In this document: positions 16,026-22,786 of the stretch, piece by piece | How positions within the stretch are numbered: position 1 is the stretch's first letter | Layout: each line of letters begins with the position of its first letter | Virus record (IMG/VR): IMGVR_UViG_3300010354_000046 | Location: 1 to 64,000 of that record | DNA from: a virus | Reading direction: 5' to 3' (one strand) | Length of the DNA: 64,000 nucleotides | Translations under genes and position numbers: made by a program | Notes under the pieces: generated by a model | Seen by the model: only the letters and a program-made list of their open reading frames with translations | What the model was told of the DNA's origin: nothing | The model's database searches: none

Positions 16026-16161
16026 GATCTTCGTAATAAGGTAGTCCGGACACACCGCAGCCGTATCTAGCTAGCCCTTCGATAAAATCGTTACACAGGG
16101 CTATAAGGATTCCTAGGACGATCCCATTCTCCTTCTTGTTCTGGATAAACTGGATATTCAT
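16012..16161 (-). CDS. Small hydrophobic protein (tentative)
   Basis: 49 codons found by direct translation (MNIQFIQNKKENGIVLGILI, then FIEGLARYGCGVSG). It overlaps the deaminase start by 14 bases and would fill the gap 16026-16176. The ribosome-binding site is weak and a competing 28-codon frame covers part of the same bases, so only one of the two is likely real. Confidence 0.35.
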   Translation of the reverse strand: MNIQFIQNKKENGIVLGILIALCNDFIEGLARYGCGVSGLPYYEDHESQ

Positions 16162-16177
16162 TATTTCTTTCGCTCAT
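16091..16177 (-). CDS. 28-residue peptide coupled to the nuclease gene (tentative)
   Basis: MSERNNEYPVYPEQEGEWDR..., starting in a TAATG overlap with the stop of the upstream nuclease gene. The start position is good for coupling, but the peptide is short and shares bases with the 49-codon frame. Confidence 0.35.
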   Translation of the reverse strand: MSERNNEYPVYPEQEGEWDRPRNPYSPV

Positions 16178-16611
16178 TATTGACACCAACTTTGCTTTGC
16201 TTCGCCAAAGTACTCTCTAGCAAACCCATTGCGAATTAATTCGGCACGTAGACTAACACCATTTAAAATGATATCTCCCAATACACGACCACCGAACTTA
16301 TCCCATCCGTAGAGAATGACTTGATGTTTTTGTGTAGTTGCAACTGCATTTTTAGTGAAAGCGGTTGCGGCTTGGCCTCGCTGATCTTCGCTAGGGCACT
16401 GGGCACGGAATCCTTTTTCAGGTGTGTCAACTCCGTAAACTCGAACCGCGAGTTCGGGCTTAAGGGGTGCTGGTAGAAAGGGGGCAGCAATTACAACAGT
16501 ATCGCCGTCGTTGACACGTACGATCTTTGCATCATATGTTACCCCTTGTGGTGTTTTTTGTGCAAAAGCCAATGCTGGAAGCAAGGCCAGTAAAACTAAT
16601 AGTTTTTTCAT
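16177..16611 (-). CDS. Secreted thermonuclease (staphylococcal nuclease family)
   Basis: 144 residues. Signal peptide MKKLLVLLALLPALAFA with cleavage before Gln18, so exported to the periplasm. The SNase fold is intact: VNDGDTV (Asp37, calcium), RVYGVDTPE (Arg57 and Glu65, matching the catalytic Arg35 and Glu43 of the staphylococcal enzyme), and WDKFGGRVLGDI (Arg109, matching Arg87), ending in the family helix ELIRNGFAREY. It probably degrades nucleic acid in the periplasm or at lysis, perhaps affecting competing DNA. A late-type promoter and GGAG site precede it. Confidence 0.92.
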   Translation of the reverse strand: MKKLLVLLALLPALAFAQKTPQGVTYDAKIVRVNDGDTVVIAAPFLPAPLKPELAVRVYGVDTPEKGFRAQCPSEDQRGQAATAFTKNAVATTQKHQVILYGWDKFGGRVLGDIILNGVSLRAELIRNGFAREYFGEAKQSWCQ

Positions 16612-16631
16612 GTAACTAACTCCGTTCAGAG

Positions 16632-16639
16632 TATTTACC
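16632..16639 (-). promoter_or_regulatory. T4-like late promoter (GGTAAATA)
   Basis: GGTAAATA on the minus strand between the DUF454 gene and the nuclease gene, about 20 bases before the nuclease start and followed by a GGAG site. Confidence 0.5.
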
Positions 16640-16640
16640 T

Positions 16641-17060
16641 TTAAAAGCTATTATTAAACCAACCTACTTTCTTACCATCAGCTATACGCTGATCGTATGC
16701 TTCTACTGAGCTTGGGAATCTCCAAGCCCAGATAGCAACCAGCGCCATAAAAATACCTGTATAGATTACACCGCGTAGAGGAACGCCTCCACCAATCATT
16801 AGCATTAAACTAACACTCATACTAGCCAGCATGAAAAATTTTAATTTTAGCGGGAACACACGTTTTTGATTCCAGTTTGTAATAAATGGTCCAAATGTTT
16901 TATGGTTCATAATCCAAGAATGCATGCGTGGACTGCTCTTTGCAAAGCAATAGGCTGCAAATACAACAAAAGGGCTATAAGGAAGCCCTGGAGTTATTAA
17001 ACCTATGTAAGCCATTCCAAGGCTGGCAAAACCTAAAATTTTCCAAAAAAAGTTTTTCAT
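16641..17060 (-). CDS. DUF454 (YbaN-like) inner-membrane protein
   Basis: 139 residues from the ATG at 17058-17060, which overlaps the stop of the radical SAM gene (TAATG). Pattern matches DUF454: LGMAYIGLITPGLPYSPFVV in the first membrane segment, AAYCFAKSSPRMHSWIMNH, then two more hydrophobic segments (FFMLASMSVSLMLMIGG and GVIYTGIFMALVAIWAW). Normally a host housekeeping membrane protein of unknown function, so this is a likely host acquisition. Confidence 0.85.
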   Translation of the reverse strand: MKNFFWKILGFASLGMAYIGLITPGLPYSPFVVFAAYCFAKSSPRMHSWIMNHKTFGPFITNWNQKRVFPLKLKFFMLASMSVSLMLMIGGGVPLRGVIYTGIFMALVAIWAWRFPSSVEAYDQRIADGKKVGWFNNSF

Positions 17061-17941
17061 TATAATCCCCAACTATTTTCACTTTTCTTGGCTAGCAAAT
17101 CAAACCCGTTCTTACATAAAATGTAAGGACATACTTTTGGTTTAGTGTCTATCTCGATACGACTTTCAAATACGTTACCAATGCTGCCATGAGCATGGCA
17201 CCATCCTCGATAAGCATATCCAAAATAATCAATTACTATTTGGTCTATACCAGCCCAGCACAAGTGTCCTTTGTAGTTATTATATAGTCTTTTTTCTACC
17301 CATTGTATTTGGGTTTCGACAGGGTCTTCTTTTGGAGGATGTATGTTATTAACTCTTGTGTAATAATCCCACTGATCTTTGTTATAATCAAAGAATTTGT
17401 TGTTGCCCTTTTCGTGATTAGCATACAATGCTTTAAATTGTATAGGCTCGTGCTTGAATAATTCGTACATATTTACAGCATCTTGCCAACGTGATTGTTT
17501 TGGGTGTGCGTTGATTATAATAGAGTATTCAATTCCGCTATTTTTAACAATCGATACAACCTGTTTAAAATGTTCAGGACTACAATATTCTGGATGGTAA
17601 GCAATAAACACACCTACTAGGTTTTTAACAGCTTTGTTCCACCAATCTAAACTTTGACTAGCATTTGTAGTCAATACATACCTGAATCGGTTGTTTGGAT
17701 TAGCTATTGCATCGCGAACTGGGTCGCAATTTGTAGGCTCGCCGCCTTGGAATTCTATGACGATTAAGTCGTGAGATACTGATTCGGATAAATTGGTTAT
17801 CGCTGTAAGAAATTTCTCGTGAGATAAGAAAGGATTACTGCCATCGTGGTAATTATGATGGCAGTAATCGCACTTGTAATCGCATTGATTACCTATTTGC
17901 CATTGTACGGCCAGTTTAGTTAGACTAGGAACTGTAGCCAC
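17060..17941 (-). CDS. Radical SAM enzyme
   Basis: 293 residues. CDYKCDYC (Cys20, Cys24, Cys27) is the CX3CX2C site for the [4Fe-4S] cluster that cleaves S-adenosylmethionine; IEFQGGEPT is the GGEP SAM-binding motif. The C-terminal cysteines (LCWAG, GWCHAHGSIGN, VCPYILC) suggest an auxiliary-cluster domain of the SPASM/Twitch kind, implying action on a peptide or protein. It overlaps the HNH gene upstream by 22 bases and the DUF454 gene downstream by one, so the three are one operon. Substrate unknown; no obvious precursor peptide is adjacent. Confidence 0.9.
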   Translation of the reverse strand: MATVPSLTKLAVQWQIGNQCDYKCDYCHHNYHDGSNPFLSHEKFLTAITNLSESVSHDLIVIEFQGGEPTNCDPVRDAIANPNNRFRYVLTTNASQSLDWWNKAVKNLVGVFIAYHPEYCSPEHFKQVVSIVKNSGIEYSIIINAHPKQSRWQDAVNMYELFKHEPIQFKALYANHEKGNNKFFDYNKDQWDYYTRVNNIHPPKEDPVETQIQWVEKRLYNNYKGHLCWAGIDQIVIDYFGYAYRGWCHAHGSIGNVFESRIEIDTKPKVCPYILCKNGFDLLAKKSENSWGL

Positions 17942-18432
17942 TCGTCATACCTGACTTGTAGGCCTTGTTGTTTGCGCTTGTTAACTAATTCAAAATAGTC
18001 TGGTTTGTAAGGCTTGAACTTAGGCCGTATTTTCTTGTTATTGCCTTTACTTGCATTGCAAGGGCCACAAGCCGTAACACAGTTTTCAAATGTAGTCTTA
18101 CCACCGTGACTGGTAGGCAGCACGTGATCGAGAGTACATTCTTTCTTTTGCAGATCTGTGTTACAATATGCACAATGGTAATTGTCTCGTAGGAATACAT
18201 TACTCTTACTAAATCTTACAGATGTTTTTGGTTTCATGTATTCACGTAGCATCATAACGCTAGGAACTTGCGTTTCCCACTTGGCTGAATGCACAACCCA
18301 ACCTTCGTGATAAAGCAGTACATCGGCTTTGTCCAAAACCATGTACTTGATGGCGTCTTCCCACGTTAATGTACTGAGTGGCATGTAACTTACAGGCATG
18401 CCGTCTGCATTGAGCAGTAGAGTAGCTGACAC
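17920..18432 (-). CDS. HNH endonuclease
   Basis: 170 residues. The HNH core is intact: CAYCNTDLQ, LDHVLPTSHGG (the Asp-His catalytic pair), then NCVTACGPCNASKGN; the two CxxC pairs bind structural zinc. The N-terminal 70 residues (LLNADGMPVSYMPLSTLTWE) match the host-type McrA-like HNH proteins rather than homing enzymes. The start is preceded by a consensus sigma70 promoter. It heads the operon with the radical SAM gene. Role could be DNA processing or attack on host or rival DNA. Confidence 0.88.
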   Translation of the reverse strand: MSATLLLNADGMPVSYMPLSTLTWEDAIKYMVLDKADVLLYHEGWVVHSAKWETQVPSVMMLREYMKPKTSVRFSKSNVFLRDNYHCAYCNTDLQKKECTLDHVLPTSHGGKTTFENCVTACGPCNASKGNNKKIRPKFKPYKPDYFELVNKRKQQGLQVRYDEWLQFLV

Positions 18433-18482
18433 TTCGAACCTCTTTTAGTTGTGTTTACAGACCCAACCATTGGAAAGTGTAT

Positions 18483-18511
18483 AGTATACACTCAATATAT
18501 ACTTATGTCAA
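18483..18511 (-). promoter_or_regulatory. sigma70-type promoter for HNH-radical SAM operon
   Basis: Minus strand TTGACA (18506-18511), 17-bp spacer, TATACT (18483-18488), about 50 bases before the HNH start. Confidence 0.7.
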
Positions 18512-18514
18512 TTC

Positions 18515-19063
18515 TTATGCGAAGAAACTTTGGGCAAATTCCAAACCAGATTTGTCCAAACTGGAAGTCCACTGATCGTTGTTATCTGTCCCAAAAACTG
18601 AATCAGCATCTGCTTTGGCTAGGCACCATGCAGTTTCTTGTTTCCAAGGATGCTCACCTTTGATTTCGCCTTCTAATTGATTTTGGCCCCATCCACAAAG
18701 TCCTAACATTAGACGCCATTTTCTTGGCAAATCTCCCATAGCCATTCTTGGCAGTATTTCATCCGAACTACTTAAAGAAAGCTCGTCGTTGATCTTGATC
18801 ATATTTTTGCTAACCCAATCATTGGTGTGTATAAACGTTAAACTTTTAACATTAACTGGGCCACCAAGGTAAACAAATCCAGGTATATCTATCTTGTATC
18901 CTAGCTGTTCACCAAACTCTGTAAGAGTCATTTGACTGCGTTTGTTTAGTACAAAACCTACGCTGCCGTGGGGATAGTTCTCTGTAACTAAGATTACAGT
19001 TTTTTGCCAGAAGTTGCCTTTAACTGCTGGAGGCGCTATTAATAATTTTCCTACTAAACTCAT
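18515..19063 (-). CDS. YqgE/AlgH (DUF179) family protein
   Basis: 182 residues. Family blocks are clear: GKLLIAPPAV, TVILVTENYPHGSVGFVLNK, YLGGPV, LTFIHTND, LMLGLCGWGQNQLEGEI. Bacterial members are about the same length, so this is a complete host-derived copy. AlgH was linked to alginate regulation in Pseudomonas, but the biochemical role of the family is not settled. It is followed by the minus-strand cell-wall hydrolases upstream (19078-20526) but has its own TAAATA element. Confidence 0.9.
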   Translation of the reverse strand: MSLVGKLLIAPPAVKGNFWQKTVILVTENYPHGSVGFVLNKRSQMTLTEFGEQLGYKIDIPGFVYLGGPVNVKSLTFIHTNDWVSKNMIKINDELSLSSSDEILPRMAMGDLPRKWRLMLGLCGWGQNQLEGEIKGEHPWKQETAWCLAKADADSVFGTDNNDQWTSSLDKSGLEFAQSFFA

Positions 19064-19068
19064 GAAGA

Positions 19069-19076
19069 TATTTAGT
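19069..19076 (-). promoter_or_regulatory. Late-type TAAATA element before YqgE
   Basis: ACTAAATA on the minus strand, only six bases before the ATG. If used as in T4, transcription would start about at the start codon, giving a leaderless message, so use is uncertain. Confidence 0.4.
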
Positions 19077-19077
19077 G

Positions 19078-19755
19078 TTATGCTACGCTGTTGATTGTAT
19101 TTTTTACATCAGCAACTGTGAAGTATGATTTACCTTTACTCTTGCCGAATAACGGATTTTGAGCCCAGATGGCATGTTTGCTTAAACCAGTACGACCAAG
19201 TTCGCCGCCGCCTCGCTGACCTAAAATAGTTTTATCTGGAGCGTTAGCATAGGCAGGTAAGAAGGTCAGCATGTATATTTCTCCGCGCTTCATTCCTGGT
19301 TTTACTCCAGCTTTTTTATAAAATAGATGTACTAAATCTAATTGCTCTACAGCACTCATTTGCAGTATTGCAGGCAATGTTGTGCCAAGCCCACGTGCAG
19401 TTTTATCCGTAAAACCAATCAGGCCGCCAGCGATACGATTTCTCGACTTTGGATTATGATTACTTTCTGTTTTAATAATTGCACGTAGGTCATTAGGATC
19501 AATTCCCAACGAGTTTGCCACTTTAACTAACTTTTTGTTATAGTCTGTTTCACCACCAATATTTGAAACTTTGGGTTTTGTTGGCGCAGGTTTATTACTA
19601 GTAGCAGGTTTATTACTAGTAGCAGGTTTATTACTAGTAGCAGGCGGAGTAGGACTACCTTTATCCCATGTTGTGCCTTTTAGCAGCGAAGGAGGTAAGC
19701 CCTTAACAATGTCGTTTAAGGTTTTTTCAGGGTCTATAAATTCTTTTAATCTCAT
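19078..19755 (-). CDS. Lytic transglycosylase (SLT-type), linker-tethered
   Basis: 225 residues. The C-terminal domain carries the SLT motifs: RAIIKTESNHNPKSRN with the catalytic Glu, then GGLIGFTDKTARGLG, which cleaves peptidoglycan glycan strands. The N-terminus MRLKEFIDPEKT and the box SLLKGTTWDK resemble those of the neighbouring M23 gene, followed by a flexible linker of three TSNKPA repeats. The likely role is local cell-wall opening during infection (virion-borne) or at lysis; the leader favours a virion component. No signal peptide. Confidence 0.85.
   Translation of the reverse strand: MRLKEFIDPEKTLNDIVKGLPPSLLKGTTWDKGSPTPPATSNKPATSNKPATSNKPAPTKPKVSNIGGETDYNKKLVKVANSLGIDPNDLRAIIKTESNHNPKSRNRIAGGLIGFTDKTARGLGTTLPAILQMSAVEQLDLVHLFYKKAGVKPGMKRGEIYMLTFLPAYANAPDKTILGQRGGGELGRTGLSKHAIWAQNPLFGKSKGKSYFTVADVKNTINSVA
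19587..19640 (-). repeat. Three tandem 18-bp repeats encoding the TSNKPA linker
   Basis: CAGGTTTATTACTAGTAG (plus-strand orientation) occurs three times without a mismatch. It is in frame and codes the linker repeats of the transglycosylase, so the copy number can vary without a frameshift. Confidence 0.95.
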
Positions 19756-19756
19756 A

Positions 19757-20269
19757 TTATGCTACCGGGTTAACTGGTTTACCTGCAACGTGTTTTTCCC
19801 AGTGTAGGTGCGGGCCTGTACTGTATCCTGAACTACCAGTAAATGCTATGATATCACCTTGCTTTACAGTCTGTCCCGGCTTTACATTAATCCTAGATAA
19901 ATGATAAAATTTGTGTACTACACCATTGGCATTGAGTATTACATAAACTCCTGCACTTCCTCCGTTAGGGCCTGCTGATGATACAATAGCATTCTCAGGT
20001 GCCTTAACAGGAGTGCCAACAGGGGTTGCAAAATCAACACCTAAATGATTATGTGGGCGACCTACATCAGTTCTCCATCCAAAGGGTGAACTAATGCGAG
20101 CATTAACAGGCATAATCATTTTACCAGATGGTGTAAATTTGCCTGGGCGCGACGCTGGTTTATTGTTACTGCGTGTTGGAGCATTAGGATTTTTTAAATT
20201 CTTATCCCAGGATGTGCCTTTCAGCAGTCGATCTAGCATGTCAGAACTAACAAATTCTAGTAATCTCAT
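19757..20269 (-). CDS. M23 family peptidoglycan endopeptidase
   Basis: 170 residues from the ATG at 20267-20269. LysM-free M23/LytM domain: ISSPFGWRTDVGRPHNHLGVD holds the first zinc His and Asp, and GPHLHWE the HxH ligand pair. It cuts cross-links in peptidoglycan. N-terminal MRLLEFVSSDM and the box RLLKGTSWDK parallel the neighbouring transglycosylase, suggesting a shared targeting element; the linker is Asn/Pro/Ser-rich. The start overlaps the stop of the 85-residue gene (TGATG). Genes for the two wall enzymes are adjacent and probably co-expressed. Confidence 0.9.
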   Translation of the reverse strand: MRLLEFVSSDMLDRLLKGTSWDKNLKNPNAPTRSNNKPASRPGKFTPSGKMIMPVNARISSPFGWRTDVGRPHNHLGVDFATPVGTPVKAPENAIVSSAGPNGGSAGVYVILNANGVVHKFYHLSRINVKPGQTVKQGDIIAFTGSSGYSTGPHLHWEKHVAGKPVNPVA

Positions 20270-20526
20270 CACTGACCCTTGCGTGTTCCGTAATCAGGAA
20301 GTGGGCCACCGTACTTCCTACCTTTGATACGTTTGCCGCCTACTGTAACTCTTACTTTTCTGTTTCCAGAAGTAATTAGATGGCTCTTTTCGCCATCGCG
20401 GGCACGTAGCCCTTGACTCTTACAAGATGCCAGCTGACTAGCACCTAACTCTTTATCAGGTTTACTACTAGTACATAAAGCTCTGCTGGCTTTGCCTTCT
20501 TCTGATATGATTTCATGGATCTTCAT
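20269..20526 (-). CDS. Small conserved protein with MKIHEIISE leader
   Basis: 85 residues. The leader MKIHEIISE followed by Glu-Gly looks like a capsid-targeting sequence cut after IxE. The remainder is basic with two cysteines (LCTSSKPDKELGASQLASCK) and a beta-like KVRVTVGGKRIKGRKYGG end, reminiscent of small phage proteins I have seen as hypothetical. Positive charge and leader suit a DNA-associated internal head protein. A GATAAATA element lies in the end of the upstream epimerase gene. Confidence 0.65.
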   Translation of the reverse strand: MKIHEIISEEGKASRALCTSSKPDKELGASQLASCKSQGLRARDGEKSHLITSGNRKVRVTVGGKRIKGRKYGGPLPDYGTRKGQ

Positions 20527-21335
20527 AATTTATATTTATCAAGCCATTCTTCCAAACCAATCCAAGTTTGCGGACCTAGTACAGATTCTAGCTTAGAAAT
20601 GTCTGCACAGGTATATTTTTGATAGCTAGATTTGAGTATTTCGGGCATTGGAACGTATTCTATTGCAGTATTATTACGGCTGCTTATCAGTTCGGCAACT
20701 TGTTTAAAACTAGTTGTTCGACCCGTGCCAACATTATAAACACCGGACTCTTTTACTTGCTTGATAAACTCTACATGCACTCTACAAACATCTTCTACTG
20801 CAATAAAATCACGCAGATAGCTTTCGCTGTTTTCAAATAGTTTAATAGGATTCTGATTGCTAAACTGTGTAATAGGACTTGCTTGTCCTGCCTTATGATT
20901 TTCGTGATTTCCGTAGACGTTAAAATATCTGAAGCAATGTGTAGTTGCACCACCAGTATGTTCTACAATATACCTTTCAGCTAGGTACTTACTCCATGCA
21001 TACGGATTCCTTGGGTCTACCTGTGATGTTTCTGTAAACTCTGTACCTGATCCGTATAGGCTGGCAGAGCTAGCAAATTGAAAATTAACTCCAAATGTTT
21101 TGCATTCATCAAACAGTCTAACGGTAAAATCATAGTTTTGTCTTAGGATACTATCAACGTTTCTTTCAGTAGTAGAACTATTTGCTCCTAGGTGTATAAC
21201 CCAATTATAATCTATAACTCCAGGATGTTCGTCACCTGGTTCATATGTATCAACTTCCCAGTCTGTATTTTGTTTTATGTAATTAACTAGGTTCTTGCCT
21301 ATAAAGCCTTTATGGCCTGTTATCATTATTTTCAT
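20523..21335 (-). CDS. hldD: ADP-heptose 6-epimerase-like SDR (HldD/RfaD-like)
   Basis: 270 residues. N-terminal Rossmann motif TGHKGFIG (NAD(P) binding), then HLGANSSTTE, FASSASLYG and the catalytic YAWSK (YxxxK). FRYFNVYGNHENHK and the C-terminal LFENSESYLRDFI, NVGTGRTTSF match ADP-L-glycero-D-manno-heptose 6-epimerase (RfaD/HldD), the last step of ADP-heptose synthesis for LPS inner core. Slightly shorter than the usual 310 or so residues. It ends a five-gene cassette with heptose kinase and nucleotidyltransferase, which supports this assignment over a generic sugar epimerase. Confidence 0.85.
   Translation of the reverse strand: MKIMITGHKGFIGKNLVNYIKQNTDWEVDTYEPGDEHPGVIDYNWVIHLGANSSTTERNVDSILRQNYDFTVRLFDECKTFGVNFQFASSASLYGSGTEFTETSQVDPRNPYAWSKYLAERYIVEHTGGATTHCFRYFNVYGNHENHKAGQASPITQFSNQNPIKLFENSESYLRDFIAVEDVCRVHVEFIKQVKESGVYNVGTGRTTSFKQVAELISSRNNTAIEYVPMPEILKSSYQKYTCADISKLESVLGPQTWIGLEEWLDKYKL
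20533..20540 (-). promoter_or_regulatory. Late-type promoter inside the epimerase 3-prime end (GATAAATA)
   Basis: GATAAATA on the minus strand within the last codons of the epimerase gene, ahead of the 85-residue gene and the wall hydrolases; it could start a late transcript of 20526-19078 inside an otherwise early cassette. Confidence 0.5.
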
Positions 21336-22087
21336 AGTATTTCACTCAATGTAGGTGCATAGCAGCCAAAGTGTTGTACAGTTACAGAAGATGCTTCGAT
21401 AGCAAAAAATAACGCAGCATTTATACTGCCAGTGTCTAACCATTTGTAGGCGAGTGCGGCCAAGAATGTATCCCCAGCTCCAGTAACATCTACTACTTCT
21501 ACTTTTGGTGCTGGCATGTTTACTTCGTGATGAGGAATGACTGCTCCTTTATCTCCCAAAGTTACAATTAAACCTGTACAACTTGATTTTATTTTACTAA
21601 ACTCTAATTCGTTAATCTTAACCCACGCACCTTGCATACGTGCTAAGTCTGTTTTCTTTGTATCTATAAACACAGGGAGTCTAGATTGAATTAACTTTTC
21701 AATTAGTTCGTAGCTGACAACTCCCTTGTTGTAATCGCTGATAACAATAGCATCATATCCTGTTGGGTCCACATTAACTATAGGGATAGATTTTTGATCC
21801 TGATCCATACGTAGTATTTGCTGACGACTACGGCTATCGATAAGTCTAGTTTTACGACTAACACTACCGCATACTAGGTTTACTTCGCAGCCCAAGGCTT
21901 TTAAGTTGGCATAAACATTGCCAGCCATACCTTCTCGTTCTTCCTTGTGTGTGGGAACAAATATAGGTACAGGGGCTTCAGGACTTAATCTATCAACTGT
22001 TCCGTATTGATAAATGTCAACGCAATTATCCCCTATTAATAATATCTTGAATTGTTTTTGTTGTTGAGTAGTCACCAACTCTGTCAT
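21332..22087 (-). CDS. hldA: D-glycero-beta-D-manno-heptose-7-phosphate kinase (HldE kinase domain, compact)
   Basis: 251 residues of the PfkB/ribokinase family. LLIGDNCVDIYQYGTVDRLSPEAP matches the start of HldE kinase (GVDRISPEAP), GNVYANLKALG the substrate loop, SDYNKG the middle motif, and VVDVTGAGDTF the anion hole with catalytic Asp. Phosphorylates heptose-7-phosphate. About 65 residues shorter than E. coli HldE kinase, with a deletion in the lid region after VNLVCGSV. It overlaps the nucleotidyltransferase gene by 62 bases in another frame. Confidence 0.85.
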   Translation of the reverse strand: MTELVTTQQQKQFKILLIGDNCVDIYQYGTVDRLSPEAPVPIFVPTHKEEREGMAGNVYANLKALGCEVNLVCGSVSRKTRLIDSRSRQQILRMDQDQKSIPIVNVDPTGYDAIVISDYNKGVVSYELIEKLIQSRLPVFIDTKKTDLARMQGAWVKINELEFSKIKSSCTGLIVTLGDKGAVIPHHEVNMPAPKVEVVDVTGAGDTFLAALAYKWLDTGSINAALFFAIEASSVTVQHFGCYAPTLSEIL

Positions 22088-22430
22088 AATAAATCACTTT
22101 CTTGCAATATTGTTCTGCCGTAGAGCCCTTGTCATGTTTCCAGTCGCTGCCTTTGACATAAACATCTGGTTTAAAATCTTCCATTATTTGGATAAGTTCT
22201 TCAGTAGTATCAAATAACATGACAATATCAACGTCTCGTAAGCTGTGTAGCATTAGCTTTCTGTCAGCTTCATTATTAATAGGACGCTGTGAGCCTTTTA
22301 GTTCTTTGACTCTGCGATCTGTGTCAATTGCAACTAATAGCTGATCCCCTTGCTGCCGAGCATAACGTAAAAGATCTAGGTGTCCTCGATGGAGTATATC
22401 AAATGTTCCGTTGACCATTACACGTTTCAT
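22026..22430 (-). CDS. hldC: Heptose-1-phosphate nucleotidyltransferase (HldE C-domain type)
   Basis: 134 residues. VNGTFDILHRGHLDLL contains the HxGH motif (HRGH) of the cytidylyltransferase superfamily, and ELKGSQRPINNEADR and VYVKGSDWKHD match the RfaE nucleotidyltransferase domain that adenylates heptose-1-phosphate. In E. coli this is the C-terminal half of HldE; here it is a separate gene placed upstream of the kinase. Overlaps the cupin gene by four bases. Confidence 0.88.
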   Translation of the reverse strand: MKRVMVNGTFDILHRGHLDLLRYARQQGDQLLVAIDTDRRVKELKGSQRPINNEADRKLMLHSLRDVDIVMLFDTTEELIQIMEDFKPDVYVKGSDWKHDKGSTAEQYCKKVIYYDRVGDYSTTKTIQDIINRG

Positions 22431-22786
22431 TTTTGGCTATCTCCTGGTGCAACACGATAATTATCTTCTACACTATCTGGTGTACTAACTTCGACAATTA
22501 CTCCTTCTTCTAAACATTCTAACTGATGAGGCAGCAAAGGAGGATTATGCCAAGTATCGCCTTCGTTTAATTCTTTAGTGTGACGACTAGCATCCTTTGT
22601 ATCAATGTAATGCACGAGAAACTTCCCATGCAGTATACACCATGTTTCATCTTTTTCGCTGTGGAAGTGCATGCTAAATTTAGCATTGGACTTAAAATAC
22701 ATCATCTTGCCGCAATACTTGTCATTAGTTGCAAAGATGTATTCTCCTCCCCAACCTTTTTCGACTATACCTTCTAATCTTGTCAT
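22427..22786 (-). CDS. Cupin sugar-phosphate isomerase-like protein
   Basis: 119 residues from the ATG at 22784-22786. Single cupin barrel: KFSMHFHSEKDETW (metal-binding HxHxxxxE) and LLPHQLECLEEG. WGGEYIFATNDKYCGK resembles the start of mannose-6-phosphate isomerase type II domains. In the heptose cassette it might isomerise or epimerise the sugar precursor, replacing GmhA, but that is inference. Overlaps the upstream epimerase by four bases. Confidence 0.75.
   Translation of the reverse strand: MTRLEGIVEKGWGGEYIFATNDKYCGKMMYFKSNAKFSMHFHSEKDETWCILHGKFLVHYIDTKDASRHTKELNEGDTWHNPPLLPHQLECLEEGVIVEVSTPDSVEDNYRVAPGDSQK

Noticed and set aside
19587-19640. Short tandem repeats that might be a CRISPR array
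   Set aside because: The 18-bp units are directly adjacent without spacers and encode the TSNKPA linker of the transglycosylase.
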